Part shown: piece after piece, positions 16,929 through 26,094 of the stretch | Layout of the letters: each line of letters opens with the position of its first letter | How positions within the stretch are numbered: the stretch's first letter is position 1 | NCBI GenBank assembly: GCA_025057315.1 | Contig: JANWXW010000038.1 | Coordinates: 1 to 47,643, forward strand | Source: Myxococcota bacterium | Lineage (GTDB): Bacteria > Myxococcota_A > Polyangia > Palsa-1104 > JAEUJZ01 | Length of the DNA: 47,643 bases | Direction of reading: 5' to 3' | The notes under the pieces: model-generated | What the model was told of the DNA's origin: nothing | The model's database searches: none | The model's input: only the letters and a program-made list of their open reading frames with translations | Made by a program: the position numbers and the translations under genes

Positions 16929-19445
16929 TCAGCGGAAGATGTCGGCCGCCGAGCGCACCTCGATGCTATACAGGTCGCGGAACCCGCTGACCACGCCCAC
17001 CACCGCGCGCAGGAGCCCCCCCGGGACAAAGGGCGGCTGCATATCCGCCTTGTCGCCGTCCAGGAGGAAATCGCCGATGCGCACACACGGCGGCGCGTCG
17101 CCCGCGCAGGTTGCCATCGGGTCCTCGCTGGCCCAAAAGTCGTCCTCACCCATGGCCCCCATAGGGGGGGGCACCTGGCGCTGCATGGTCAGGTTCTCCA
17201 GCCGCACCAGCAGGCTCTCCAGCCGCTCCCCGCCGCCGAGGAGATCGGCCTGGCGGATGGGGCGCGGCACGACCTCGGCCCGGCCCGTGATGCGCAGCTC
17301 GAGCACGTTGTCGATCTGGTCCTGACGGTGAAACTCGCCGAAGGTGCCACGCACCTGGACCACGTGCCCGACTTCCAGAGGCGTCCCATCTGTGGCCCGG
17401 GGCGGGCCCATGCCCCCGGTAAAGACCAGGATGCCAGCGTAGTCCTGCGGACCCTCCAGATCGCGGGCGTGGAAGCCGAAGCCGCGCTTGTCGCGCACGG
17501 CGACCACGAGCAGATCGCGCACCGACACCTCGGTGCCGCGGCGGGGCCGCATGCCGAGCATCGGGTCGCGCAGTTGGCGTACGGTAAACGGGCAGGGCTC
17601 GCCGTAGGCTGTGGCCACCATGGGACAGGCGTCGCAGGCATCGCCGCGGCCATCCATGTCGGTGTCGGCCTGGTCGGTGTTGGCCAGGCCCGGGCAGTTG
17701 TCCAGGTGGTCGGCAATGCCGTCGGCATCGCGGTCCCGTGGATCGGCGGGCATGCACATGAGCAGGTCTCTGTCCAGGGGGCACGGATCGCAGACATCCC
17801 CCAGCCCGTCACCGTCGCTGTCGGGCTGCACGCCGCGGTCCATGGGGCGCGGCGGGTTGAACACATTGGGGCAGTTGTCGCTTGTGCCGACCAGCCCGTC
17901 CCCATCGGGGTCTTCGGCGGTGATCTGACCGCCAAACTCGCCGCGGCGCGCTGGCACACAGCTGGGCTCCATCGGCGGCGTGCCACAGGCCAGCAGCGGG
18001 TAGAGGGGGCGACCGGCCTGCGCTTCCAGCATGGCCAGGTTGCGGCCGGTCTCGCGCTCGGCACACAGGCGCTTGGCCGTGCCGCACACCTGGAGCAGCT
18101 CGCACCCCTGGCCGTCACCGTGTCCGAGCGCAGCCAGCAGCTCCGCCTCGCCATAGAGCGGCAGGCCGCCACGCAGCGTGAGCAGCACATCTGGAAGCTC
18201 GGCGCGCACCACCGCGGCATGGGCCCCTTTGCCCTCTGGGCCCCAAAAGACCGCCAAGTCTGCTACATGCCCGACCTTGATCTGGCCCAGCACGTCCGCA
18301 GTTCCGGTCATCAGGGCCGCATTCAGGGTGACCATCTGCCACAGCGCCTGGTCGCTTAGGTGGCCAGCGAAGTAGGTGCGGTTCAGCTCGTCGGCACAGC
18401 GCAGCTCGCGCAGCAGGTTCATCGACCCCGTGGCGGTCCAGTCGGTGCCCAGGGCGAGCAGGACGCCGGCACGGTCCAGCAGGGGAATGGGCGCGGTGTG
18501 GCCATAGAGATCAATGTTGCTCCGTGGCGACCAGACGACTCCGGTGCGGCGTGCCGCCAGCATGCGCGCATCCTCTGCGGTTATGGCGACGGCATGGACG
18601 ATGCCGGTGATCGGGCCGAGCAGGTCTTGCCCCCCGCCCTCGAACGAGCTCAGACACACCAGCTCGTTGCGCGCCGCTGCGCTCACCCCCTCGGCAATGT
18701 GCGGCAGATACGCATCCAGGCCCGCCAGCGTGCTGGCCTGGCGCAGGCGGGGGTAGGCGCACCCGCTGCTGGTCATAAATCCCTCCGCGTCCCCCAAGGG
18801 GAAGGTATCGGCCTCCACCGGCACCTCTCGGAGACCCTCCTGGGCCGTTGTATCCAGGTTGCGCAGCACGCCTGCGCCCTGGCCCGCCCCGACGAGCGAG
18901 GTGGTGCCGGCGAGCACCTGCCGCAACTCCCCCCACTGCAGAGCCTGGGCATTGGCGCCCCCCGGCACGGTCAGCCGCGGCTTGTCGGGGTTGCCGGGCA
19001 CGCCGCGGCGCCACTCGTGACGGTGATCGTAGCGCAGATCGCCGTGCGCAACCGGCGGAGACTTGGTGAAGCCGATGTGGTCGTGGGCGTTGATCAGCCC
19101 CGGCGAGATCACACCCTCGGGGCAGTGCACCCACGGAACAGAGCCCGCCCGGTCGGCGCAGCAGGAATGGACGCACCGAATGCGGCCATCGGCTCCGATG
19201 AGGACCTCGCCCGGAGACAGGACACGGTCAGGCAGCAGCACGGTGCCGCGCAACAGCAGTCCCGGCCCGGCCCCCGGGCGAACGGCACAGCGCTGCCCTG
19301 GCGCAGGCACGGGGGGCGACCCGCATGGCCCGGATCTAGGTTCTTCTTCCATTTCTTCTGGAAGCTCATGGTCTTGCCCCTGGCATCCCGGCACCATCCA
19401 GGGGAGCAGGCACACGAGCAGGACCAGCAGAAGCAATCGCAGCAT
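16929..19445 (-). CDS. Amidohydrolase lipoprotein with thrombospondin type 3 repeats and OB-fold-like domain
   Basis: The 838-residue product begins MLRLLLLVLLVCLLPWMVPG and then Cys, a lipoprotein signal. An amidohydrolase-superfamily domain follows (about 75-440), with the metal motif INAHDHIGF, a later His in IVHAVAI, and LGTDWTATG near the C-terminal end of the barrel. Next come calcium-binding thrombospondin type 3 repeats (about 490-600), with DPDGDGLVGTSDNCP, DSDGDGLGDVCDPCP and DTDMDGRGDACDACP. The last 200 residues look like an OB-fold of the kind seen beside extracellular nucleases, ending VVGVVSGFRDLYSIEVRSAAD. The protein is predicted on the cell surface or in the periplasm; substrate unknown. 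The start at 19445 is preferred over the longer open frame because of the lipobox and a TACGTT box six bases upstream. Confidence 0.88.
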   Translation of the reverse strand: MLRLLLLVLLVCLLPWMVPGCQGQDHELPEEMEEEPRSGPCGSPPVPAPGQRCAVRPGAGPGLLLRGTVLLPDRVLSPGEVLIGADGRIRCVHSCCADRAGSVPWVHCPEGVISPGLINAHDHIGFTKSPPVAHGDLRYDHRHEWRRGVPGNPDKPRLTVPGGANAQALQWGELRQVLAGTTSLVGAGQGAGVLRNLDTTAQEGLREVPVEADTFPLGDAEGFMTSSGCAYPRLRQASTLAGLDAYLPHIAEGVSAAARNELVCLSSFEGGGQDLLGPITGIVHAVAITAEDARMLAARRTGVVWSPRSNIDLYGHTAPIPLLDRAGVLLALGTDWTATGSMNLLRELRCADELNRTYFAGHLSDQALWQMVTLNAALMTGTADVLGQIKVGHVADLAVFWGPEGKGAHAAVVRAELPDVLLTLRGGLPLYGEAELLAALGHGDGQGCELLQVCGTAKRLCAERETGRNLAMLEAQAGRPLYPLLACGTPPMEPSCVPARRGEFGGQITAEDPDGDGLVGTSDNCPNVFNPPRPMDRGVQPDSDGDGLGDVCDPCPLDRDLLMCMPADPRDRDADGIADHLDNCPGLANTDQADTDMDGRGDACDACPMVATAYGEPCPFTVRQLRDPMLGMRPRRGTEVSVRDLLVVAVRDKRGFGFHARDLEGPQDYAGILVFTGGMGPPRATDGTPLEVGHVVQVRGTFGEFHRQDQIDNVLELRITGRAEVVPRPIRQADLLGGGERLESLLVRLENLTMQRQVPPPMGAMGEDDFWASEDPMATCAGDAPPCVRIGDFLLDGDKADMQPPFVPGGLLRAVVGVVSGFRDLYSIEVRSAADIFR

Positions 19446-19555
19446 GGGCGCAACGTAGCACATCTGAGAGGGCGGGCACACCGATGGTGCCCCAGCTGGG
19501 GGCTGGGGCTGCAGAACGGGCCCCGGCAGGGCTCGCGGGAAGCGGCCTGCCCACG

Positions 19556-20227
19556 CTAGATCGCTCGCGCCGCCACCAGCCGAATCTCTCCCCGCTTGTC
19601 GCCACGCACCAGCGGCACCAGGGCTCGGCCCAGCAGCGCCGCTGCGCGCGCCTTGGGACTGCGCCCACAGTCGATGGCATGGCGATTGTACGTGGTTTCT
19701 AGCAGCGCCAGCCCCGCCTCCTCCAGCCCGCGCCGGAGCAGCCAGCCGAACACCGGGCTGATGTGGTGCTGCTCCTGGGCGGTAAAGAAGCGCAGACGGC
19801 CATTCCACAAAAACAGCAGGCGGGAGGCGATGGACTCCACGTTGGGCGATGACAGGACGAGCAGGCCACCGGGCCGCAACAGGGCCCGGCACTCGCGCAG
19901 GAAGCGAAAAGGACTGTCCAGGTGCTCGATGATCTCCAGGGCCACGCAGCCATCGAAGGAGCCCGGACCAAGCTGGGCAGCAAAGGGTCCGGCCAAGTCG
20001 GAGGCAATCAGCGGCACGCCTGGGACCCGAAACACCGTCGGGTCGCGGTCGATGGCCACGACCTGATAGCCCGCCTGCTGCAGCTGCAGCGACATGGCAC
20101 CCTCTCCAGCAGCCAGGTCGGCCAGCCGCGCCGGCGGTCCAAGGTGTCGCCGGAGCAGCGACAGCGCCGTCTCGTGCACACCAGGGGCGGTCATGGGCCG
20201 CGGGGGACGATCCAACATGGCCAACAT
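19556..20227 (-). CDS. Class I SAM-dependent methyltransferase
   Basis: The 223-residue enzyme has the class I nucleotide fold. Motif I is LADLAAGEGAMSLQL, motif II ends VVAIDRDP, and the post-motif region is FDGCVALEIIEHLDSP, followed by LRPGGLLVLSSPN. The layout is like UbiG/Methyltransf_11 proteins often found among glycan and lipid genes. The methyl acceptor is unknown. The ATG at 20227 has GGGAGG eight bases upstream and lies four bases after the GT-C-like gene, so the two form an operon. A polyprenyl or sugar substrate is a guess from context. Confidence 0.85.
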   Translation of the reverse strand: MLAMLDRPPRPMTAPGVHETALSLLRRHLGPPARLADLAAGEGAMSLQLQQAGYQVVAIDRDPTVFRVPGVPLIASDLAGPFAAQLGPGSFDGCVALEIIEHLDSPFRFLRECRALLRPGGLLVLSSPNVESIASRLLFLWNGRLRFFTAQEQHHISPVFGWLLRRGLEEAGLALLETTYNRHAIDCGRSPKARAAALLGRALVPLVRGDKRGEIRLVAARAI

Positions 20228-20231
20228 GGCC

Positions 20232-21488
20232 CTACCCTCCCGCCGGGGCCGGCGGCCGGATGAGCAGATCCGGGTTGATGCGGTGCTTATGGCAGTACTT
20301 TACAAACTGTCCTAGCGCGACAAAGACAAAGAGAAACACAAAGATCTGCGTCCGCTGCCGGACCGCAGCGCCCACATTGCCTAGCGTCAGGGAGTAGGCG
20401 ATGGACAGCGAGATGCAGAAGACAAACACCGGCGCCCCGCGGCTGAAACTGCGGGTGAAGGCGAAACGAATGCCCCGCCACAGCGACGGGACCAGATACC
20501 ACCATAGGAGCATCTCCGGCAGCGTGGACAACGGCAGCAGGCTGCGCATTTGCCAGGGGAAGGGGCCAAACAGGACCACGGCCAAGCCCATGGGCAGGGC
20601 AAGCAGCGCCCCGCGCGGTGAGCTGACGTCCAGGTCGTGGCCGAAGCCTGAGTTGGCGGTGGAGGCCATGCCCGCCCGGTACAGAGCCACCTGCTCCAGG
20701 TTGGCTAGCTCCAGGCCCTGTGACAGATTGCGCGACAGACCAGTCAGGCCCACGGCAATGGCAAAGGCGGCCACAATAAGCAGGTTGCGCACGCGGCTGG
20801 TCCCCTCCTGCGTGCGACCAACCAGCACGGTGAGAAAGATGGACAGGATGAGAAAGTACGAAATGTAAAACCGGATAAAAAAGCTAGCGCTGACGGTGGC
20901 TACCAGGATCAGCAGCAGCACCGTAGACCAGCGTCGGCGCAGCAGCATGTAAATGTACAGGGACACGGTCACCAGCAGGACCATGATCGGGTCTTTGATG
21001 GCCACCGAATTCCAGACGATCATCGAGGGCATAAAGGCCAGCAGGAGCGCTGCACGGAAGGCGACCCGACTGTGGAACAGGTGCCGGGCGAGGCGATAAA
21101 GGAAGATGACCGTCAGCACCCCGAAGAGGCCATTCCATGCGGCCAGGTGCAAGGGGAAAACGCCGAAGAGGAAGCACAGCACGGCCCCGACGTAGACGTA
21201 GCCGTGGGTGAGTGCTCCATGCCAGGTCAGCACCACGGGAGGACCAAGCCCCTTCCAGGCGCGGGCCATGGCCATGGCATTCAGCTCGTAGCCGCCGGCG
21301 TCGTCGTGGAACAGCCGGAACTGGGGGAACACCTCGAGAACCACTGCGAGTGCTAGGCGCAGGGCAAGACCGACCAGCACGATGACGCGCAGGCGACGGC
21401 GCTCCGCGGTCGGCACGCCCATCAGGGACAGCTCGATGAGCAGCGAGCCGAAGAAAATCACGCTGAGCAGGGGGACCAGGATACTCAA
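20232..21488 (-). CDS. Multi-pass membrane protein, probable GT-C/ArnT-like glycosyltransferase
   Basis: The 418-residue protein has about 10 predicted membrane segments. The first large loop contains RLFHDDAGGYELNAMAMA, an acidic pair in the position of the catalytic Asp residues of GT39/ArnT-like enzymes. Later, WNSVAIKDPIMVLLVTVS resembles the family's conserved Lys-Asp turn. It would transfer a sugar from a polyprenyl-phosphate donor on the outer face of the inner membrane; donor and acceptor are unknown. The start is TTG at 21488, with GGAGAG about ten bases upstream and a promoter at 21524-21552. It heads a two-gene operon with the methyltransferase. Confidence 0.78.
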   Translation of the reverse strand: MSILVPLLSVIFFGSLLIELSLMGVPTAERRRLRVIVLVGLALRLALAVVLEVFPQFRLFHDDAGGYELNAMAMARAWKGLGPPVVLTWHGALTHGYVYVGAVLCFLFGVFPLHLAAWNGLFGVLTVIFLYRLARHLFHSRVAFRAALLLAFMPSMIVWNSVAIKDPIMVLLVTVSLYIYMLLRRRWSTVLLLILVATVSASFFIRFYISYFLILSIFLTVLVGRTQEGTSRVRNLLIVAAFAIAVGLTGLSRNLSQGLELANLEQVALYRAGMASTANSGFGHDLDVSSPRGALLALPMGLAVVLFGPFPWQMRSLLPLSTLPEMLLWWYLVPSLWRGIRFAFTRSFSRGAPVFVFCISLSIAYSLTLGNVGAAVRQRTQIFVFLFVFVALGQFVKYCHKHRINPDLLIRPPAPAGG

Positions 21489-21523
21489 GGGGATGCTCTC
21501 CGCAGGGAGGGTCGCATGCCGCC

Positions 21524-21552
21524 GTTATGGCCCCCGACAGCGCACTCGTCAA
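21524..21552 (-). promoter_or_regulatory. Promoter of the GT-C/methyltransferase operon
   Basis: Minus-strand TTGACG (21552-21547), a 17-base spacer and CATAAC (21529-21524). The leader would be about 30 bases and contains the GGAGAG used by the TTG start. The rest of the gap, 21553-21773, shows no gene. Confidence 0.5.
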
Positions 21553-21773
21553 GGCCATGGTTGGGATGCTATCGTTTCATTTTTGCACGGACTGCGCAGA
21601 CTACACAGCAAAAAGAGAAGAGCAGGCTCGTCTCAGCTGGAGCGGGTCCCTAAGGTGTCTTCCTCTGCGGGGCTTCGCACGGGCTCTGGGCGAGCATGCC
21701 AATGGCTGGCACCGACTTCAGCGATGGGGCGGCCGGGCGTTCGGTTGGGTCGTTCTGGCCAGCCGTGCGCGAT

Positions 21774-24305
21774 CTATTGCGGGGAACCGGTCTGGCTAGG
21801 AGGAGGGCCCGGTGGGGCAACGTCGGGGGTCGCCGCGCCTGCCATGCCCTGCAGTCGTGCTACGTTGTTCCGTGCCACGGTGGCCAGTTCCCCATTCGGG
21901 TTGTGCTCCAGATAGCGTTGATACCAGCGCAGCGCCTGCTCGGTATCGCCGCGCATCTTGTAGACCTCGGCCAGGCCGATGAGCGCAGGTGGGTAGTCGG
22001 GACTTAGGCGCAGGGCATTGCGGTGGTGCTCTGCGGCGGCCTGGTAGCGCTCCATCTCCAGCGCACACCTGCCTAGCCCGACATGGACGTCGGGCTCGTC
22101 AGGGTGAGCATCGGCAAGTTGCTGGAACAACCGTGCTGCCTCGCGCACCCGGCCCCGCTCCAGGAGCCGCTGCGCGCGTCGGAGCTGGGAGGCAACGTCG
22201 CGGGGGCGGGCCTCCTCGGGCTCGGCCCCTCCATCTGGCCCGGAGGGCTGAACCACCTGCTCGGTGGGCCGACTCGGTGGGGGCGGTGTGGGAGGGCCCA
22301 GGTCGGGTGCGGCGGGTCTCGGGGAACCCAGGGCGGCCAAGGCCTGCCGCGCGCGCGGGTGCTCTGGATGAAGCGCCAGCACCCGCGACAGCGCCTTCTC
22401 GGCAGCTGGGCGATCGCCAGCCTCAGCTTCCAGAGCTGCACGCACCATGAGGGCTCGCAGCAGAGGCGGCTGGGCCGAAGACGCCTGCTCGAGCCAGGCC
22501 CGTGCCTCATCCAGCCGTCCTTCGCGCTGGCTGAGCCGAGCGCGCACAAAGGCCAGGTCCGGGTCTACGCCGGGGCCACGGTGGGCCTCTCGCAGGTAAA
22601 CCTCGACCTGATCGGCAGGCGCACCGGATTCGGTCAGCACCAGGGCCATGGCGCGGTTGAGCTGGGCAGAGGCCGGTCCCATGGCCAGTGCTTGGTTGCC
22701 GTAGTGCCGGGCCAGCTTCCGGTGGCGCTCTGCATCCCGCTGCAACAGCGCTGCCTCTTGAGGCGTCCCATGCCGCGCATCCAGACCGAGTGCCACCGAC
22801 CAGCATGCGTGTAGCTCTGCCAGCGCCGCCAGCGGGGCGGGGTTGCCCTCGTCGGCCCCGGCAGCGCGCAGGAACTCATCGTGGGCACGTTGGAAATCCT
22901 CCTCTGTGTCAGCGCGCAGATGGCGCAGCCCTCTCTCATAGGCGGCAGCGCCACGGCCCTGGATGCCACCGGCGGCCGCACCGGGCGGAGGCTGACGCAT
23001 GAGCAGGTACATGCCGGCAAAGGCACATGCCGCGGTCAGCACCAGGGCGGCGGGCAACCAGGCTGGTCGTGAGCCCTTCGGTCGGAAGAGTTCTTCTTCG
23101 TTGGCATGTTCCTCATCTGCTGAAGGTTTGGAGGCCGGATGTGGCGCGCAGAGCGCTCGATCGGCATCGGGGAGCCAGGCCGGCGCCGAGGTCGGTGGCA
23201 GCCCTTCGGAGGGCTCCTGCCCCAGCGGCTCCTTGAGGAAGCGCGGCACCGGATCGGAGCGACGGAGCATCTCATCCAGCGCCGGCAGGCAGACAGGCGA
23301 GGCAGTCGCACCCACGGTAGGCGGCCCAGCCTGGATTGTGATCTCGGTGGTGCTTTCTTGCGGCAGCCCCGAGCCAGGATCTGGAACGAGCATGACCGAA
23401 GCCGCCTCAGACGAGGCCCGCGGTTCAGACCGCTCCTGTGCCGACTGCGGCGGCCGTGGGGCGGATGGCCCCGTCGCTGCGGGGTGCCCCTTGGCCAAGC
23501 TGGAGCGCCGGCGGGATGGACGGCCTGCTGGCGGCTTGGCAGATGAGGCGGGTGCTGGTGCGTGAGGATGGCTCTCTGGCACCTGCCCCACCGCGGCAGA
23601 CGTGGTGGCCCCCAGGGGCTGTAGGGGAGGGCGCATGGTACGTCCTGTGGACGAGAGGTTCGCGACGGGGCCTCCCTCGGATCTGGAGGGAGCCAGCTGA
23701 CCGCCTGGGCCACGCAGGGGCGGCACTGTACCCTGACCACCACCATGGAGCCCAGCTGGGGGCGGGACCAGCGGCCCGACCGCGACGCCTGAGAGGTCGG
23801 AGCGTGGCCCCTGCGGGCTCTGCTGCGAGAACATCTTCTGCGACGGCAGCTGCCCGCTGCTCTGGCTCAGCCCACCCTGCCGGCGAGCCCGATGGGCCTT
23901 CTCGGCATTGTAGAACAGCGCCTCCAGCTCGACGATGCTGCCCAGCCGGCGCCATACCCGGCCGCCCCGCGAAAGATCGTCGTCGCGGGTCACGCGCTGG
24001 TCCATGATCCACTGGCTCAGCACGCTCAGGTCGCGGAACCGCAGCACCTCGTCAGTGCGCCGCAGGCGCAAGTACCACGGCCTGTCCTTAAGCTTGCTGT
24101 CTTTGTCATTTTCATTGGGTGTTTTTATACCCAATTGAGAGGATACTGCAGGCAGACCTGCCATCTCGCGCGTGACCACGGCGGGCCGGCGGCGGATGCG
24201 GAAGCGGTGCCCACAGCGCTGGCAGTGAATCTCCACGCCGGTCTCGCTGGCCTGACCCTCCTTGAGGTCGTACGCCGTGTCGCACTTGTCGCAGCGAACG
24301 TCCAT
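21774..24305 (-). CDS. Zinc-ribbon/GYF-like/TPR membrane protein (AgmX/GltJ-like architecture)
   Basis: The 843-residue protein starts with an MJ0042-type zinc ribbon, with CDKC and CQRC as the four zinc ligands in the first 35 residues. A GYF-like segment follows (about 75-130, PWYLRLRRTDEVLRF to GGRVWRRLGSIVELE). A long Pro/Ser/Ala-rich linker leads to one membrane helix at about 414-434. The extracytoplasmic C-terminus (about 450-800) is mostly TPR repeats, such as HYGNQALAMGPASAQLNRAM and YPPALIGLAEVYKMRGDTEQ. Zinc ribbon plus GYF plus one membrane span is the layout of myxobacterial gliding-machinery proteins AgmX/GltJ, but those usually end in TonB-like domains. Here a separate TonB-like gene lies 131 bases upstream in the same direction. 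A motility or envelope-assembly role is inference. Confidence 0.82.
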   Translation of the reverse strand: MDVRCDKCDTAYDLKEGQASETGVEIHCQRCGHRFRIRRRPAVVTREMAGLPAVSSQLGIKTPNENDKDSKLKDRPWYLRLRRTDEVLRFRDLSVLSQWIMDQRVTRDDDLSRGGRVWRRLGSIVELEALFYNAEKAHRARRQGGLSQSSGQLPSQKMFSQQSPQGPRSDLSGVAVGPLVPPPAGLHGGGQGTVPPLRGPGGQLAPSRSEGGPVANLSSTGRTMRPPLQPLGATTSAAVGQVPESHPHAPAPASSAKPPAGRPSRRRSSLAKGHPAATGPSAPRPPQSAQERSEPRASSEAASVMLVPDPGSGLPQESTTEITIQAGPPTVGATASPVCLPALDEMLRRSDPVPRFLKEPLGQEPSEGLPPTSAPAWLPDADRALCAPHPASKPSADEEHANEEELFRPKGSRPAWLPAALVLTAACAFAGMYLLMRQPPPGAAAGGIQGRGAAAYERGLRHLRADTEEDFQRAHDEFLRAAGADEGNPAPLAALAELHACWSVALGLDARHGTPQEAALLQRDAERHRKLARHYGNQALAMGPASAQLNRAMALVLTESGAPADQVEVYLREAHRGPGVDPDLAFVRARLSQREGRLDEARAWLEQASSAQPPLLRALMVRAALEAEAGDRPAAEKALSRVLALHPEHPRARQALAALGSPRPAAPDLGPPTPPPPSRPTEQVVQPSGPDGGAEPEEARPRDVASQLRRAQRLLERGRVREAARLFQQLADAHPDEPDVHVGLGRCALEMERYQAAAEHHRNALRLSPDYPPALIGLAEVYKMRGDTEQALRWYQRYLEHNPNGELATVARNNVARLQGMAGAATPDVAPPGPPPSQTGSPQ

Positions 24306-24436
24306 AGCGTCGGGACCGCCAGAGGGCGGTGATGCGGGTCACTGGACCTGCGCCCTCTACCATACCACACTCTTTCGTGCTTCCAGCGGAGCCACATGCC
24401 AGGGGGTGCGGGAGGGCCACATTGACCCTCACTGCC

Positions 24437-25123
24437 CTACTGGACCTGTCCGTCATGCAGGTGAAACTCGATGGTCACGATCTGCGGGCCATCGACCGGA
24501 GGAAGCGGCGCCGCGCGAATCACCGCCTGTCGCGCCGCCTCGTCCAGCCAGGGGTGAGCGGAGTGGATCACCTCCAGGTCCTGCGCCCGTCCATCTGCGC
24601 CAACGCGAAAGCGCAGCGCCACCGTTCCCTCGATGCCGCGCCGACGGGCCAGTTCTGGATAATGTCGATGCGCTGCGATCTGCTGAAGAATCCGGGCCCG
24701 CAAATCGGGCCCCGGCGACGAGCCGGGCGCAGAGGACCCGGTCTGCGGGGACGCACAGGGGGCCCACGATGGGCAGTGGAGCCCGCCTGCCGCTGGCAAG
24801 GCAGCTGGAGCGGCCTCACCCCCTTTGCCTGGCAGCATCTCTGCTGGCAGCGTCGGAGCCGGACCCGGGGGCGGGGTAGCCACAGTCGCCGGCGCAGCCG
24901 GCTTGCCAGACCCCCGTGCCGCCAGAGAACGGCGCGGCGTGAGCGGGGGCCGCGGCCGATCCGGGGCAGCTGATGAGGCGGGCTGCGGTGCAGCCGGGCC
25001 GCGAATCTCCATCACCACTGGACCATCGGAGCGCCGCCCCGGTGGACAAGGCTCATGGAGCAGCAGAACCATGGTGTGGACCAGCAAAGCCAGCACGAGC
25101 GCGATCGCGGTGCGACCGGTCAT
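24437..25123 (-). CDS. TonB-family energy-transducer-like protein
   Basis: The 228-residue protein has an N-terminal membrane anchor (about 5-22, TAIALVLALLVHTMVLLL), a Pro/Ala-rich periplasmic spacer and a C-terminal TonB domain (about 145-222). The domain carries HRHYPELARRRGIEGTVAL and then FRVGADGRAQDLEVIHSAHP, followed by the helix DEAARQAVIRAAPLPP. Such proteins transmit inner-membrane proton-motive force to outer-membrane partners. No ExbB/ExbD gene is nearby. Neighbours on the same strand are an outer-membrane barrel 27 bases upstream and a zinc-ribbon/TPR protein downstream, so the three probably form one trans-envelope unit. Confidence 0.88.
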   Translation of the reverse strand: MTGRTAIALVLALLVHTMVLLLHEPCPPGRRSDGPVVMEIRGPAAPQPASSAAPDRPRPPLTPRRSLAARGSGKPAAPATVATPPPGPAPTLPAEMLPGKGGEAAPAALPAAGGLHCPSWAPCASPQTGSSAPGSSPGPDLRARILQQIAAHRHYPELARRRGIEGTVALRFRVGADGRAQDLEVIHSAHPWLDEAARQAVIRAAPLPPVDGPQIVTIEFHLHDGQVQ

Positions 25124-25150
25124 GGCCTGCCCCCGCGGGGAGGGGCCTGC

Positions 25151-25969
25151 TTAGAAGCGGAACTCGGGACCTGCGCCCAGATAGAACCCGACCAGGCGCC
25201 AGCCAGCCTCCAGATGCACGTACACGTGCGGATGGGCGCGGAAACGCAGGCCAAGCAGGGTATTGATCACCGGCACGATGCGTACATTCATTGGGTAGGT
25301 ATCTACTCGACGATAACAGGGGCTTTGCGGCGTATCCAAGCGCCCGTCGCCGCCCGGGCAGGCATTGCGCTCGAGGAGCTCGACGGTTTGCGGGCTGTTC
25401 GGGTCGAGCGGACCGATGTTCGACACTGGTCCGCGCCGCGGATAGCACCGGCTCGGGTCGCCGGCGTTCTCGGCAGTACAGCCGGAGTTGTTGGTAATCA
25501 TGTGGATCTCACCGAGCACCCCACCCAAGCCCAGGCCGCCGCCAGCGCGGATCTCCAGCCACGGCAGCACGTTCCAGTGACCAATGAGCGACACATCGGC
25601 GGACAGCGAGCTGAGGCCGCTGAAGTTAAGGTAATGGGTCTCATCCTCCGGCCGGTTGCCCTTGCCCAGGAAGTTGCCGTTGGGTGGGTTGAGCCAGCTG
25701 TAGTCTACCGAGATGACCACGTCGAAGCCCGAGCGCCGGTACAAGTATTCCAGCCCGACAGACCACCCCCCATCGAGCGCCGTGTGCTGGTCCAGATAGG
25801 GGTCCAGCGTCCAGCCTGGCACGGTCACCCAGCGGGCGCGCATCGCCAGCGCGTGCGGGGACGGCTCGCGCGGCTTGTCCGGAGCCAGCGGAACCAGCGG
25901 GTCGGCATGGGCTGCCACCCAGAGACAGCATACGGACACGGTGGTCGCCAGGCGGATCATGGTGCGCAT
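25151..25969 (-). CDS. Outer-membrane beta-barrel-like protein
   Basis: The 272-residue product has a signal peptide, MRTMIRLATTVSVCCLWVAA ending His-Ala. Alternating polar and aromatic segments typical of beta-barrels follow, for example SVGLEYLYRRSGFDVVISV, LEIRAGGGLGLGG and HVYVHLEAGWRLVGFYLG, with terminal Phe. A central loop holds two Cys pairs. I do not recognise a named family. GGAGAG lies seven bases before the ATG at 25969, and a promoter is seen at 25999-26027. It leads an operon with the TonB-like and zinc-ribbon/TPR genes and may be their outer-membrane partner. Confidence 0.75.
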   Translation of the reverse strand: MRTMIRLATTVSVCCLWVAAHADPLVPLAPDKPREPSPHALAMRARWVTVPGWTLDPYLDQHTALDGGWSVGLEYLYRRSGFDVVISVDYSWLNPPNGNFLGKGNRPEDETHYLNFSGLSSLSADVSLIGHWNVLPWLEIRAGGGLGLGGVLGEIHMITNNSGCTAENAGDPSRCYPRRGPVSNIGPLDPNSPQTVELLERNACPGGDGRLDTPQSPCYRRVDTYPMNVRIVPVINTLLGLRFRAHPHVYVHLEAGWRLVGFYLGAGPEFRF

Positions 25970-25998
25970 TGGGCTCTCCAGGGCAAGCAACGCCTGGC

Positions 25999-26027
25999 AT
26001 TGTACCGAGGGCCCGCGGTCCTGCCCA
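25999..26027 (-). promoter_or_regulatory. Promoter of the barrel/TonB/zinc-ribbon operon
   Basis: Minus-strand TGGGCA (26027-26022), a 17-base spacer and TACAAT (26004-25999). The leader would be about 23 bases and includes a GGAGAG ribosome binding site. This is a conventional, leadered promoter. Confidence 0.5.
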
Positions 26028-26060
26028 CCGGTATTATCGCTCTGCATCCCCCAAGGGGGG

Positions 26061-26088
26061 TTGACGTCTCAGGGGGGGTCAGTAAAAT
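26061..26088 (+). promoter_or_regulatory. Leaderless-type promoter of the metzincin lipoprotein
   Basis: TTGACG (26061-26066), a 16-base spacer and TAAAAT (26083-26088). The ATG at 26095 begins seven bases after the last base of the -10 box, exactly where transcription should start. No Shine-Dalgarno can fit. Confidence 0.65.
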
Positions 26089-26094
26089 CCGCCC

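Noticed and set aside
17328..19559. Two long plus-strand open frames opposite the amidohydrolase lipoprotein
   Set aside because: They are shadows of the minus-strand gene, which has clear domain motifs; the plus translations are Ala/Gly/His-rich without folds.
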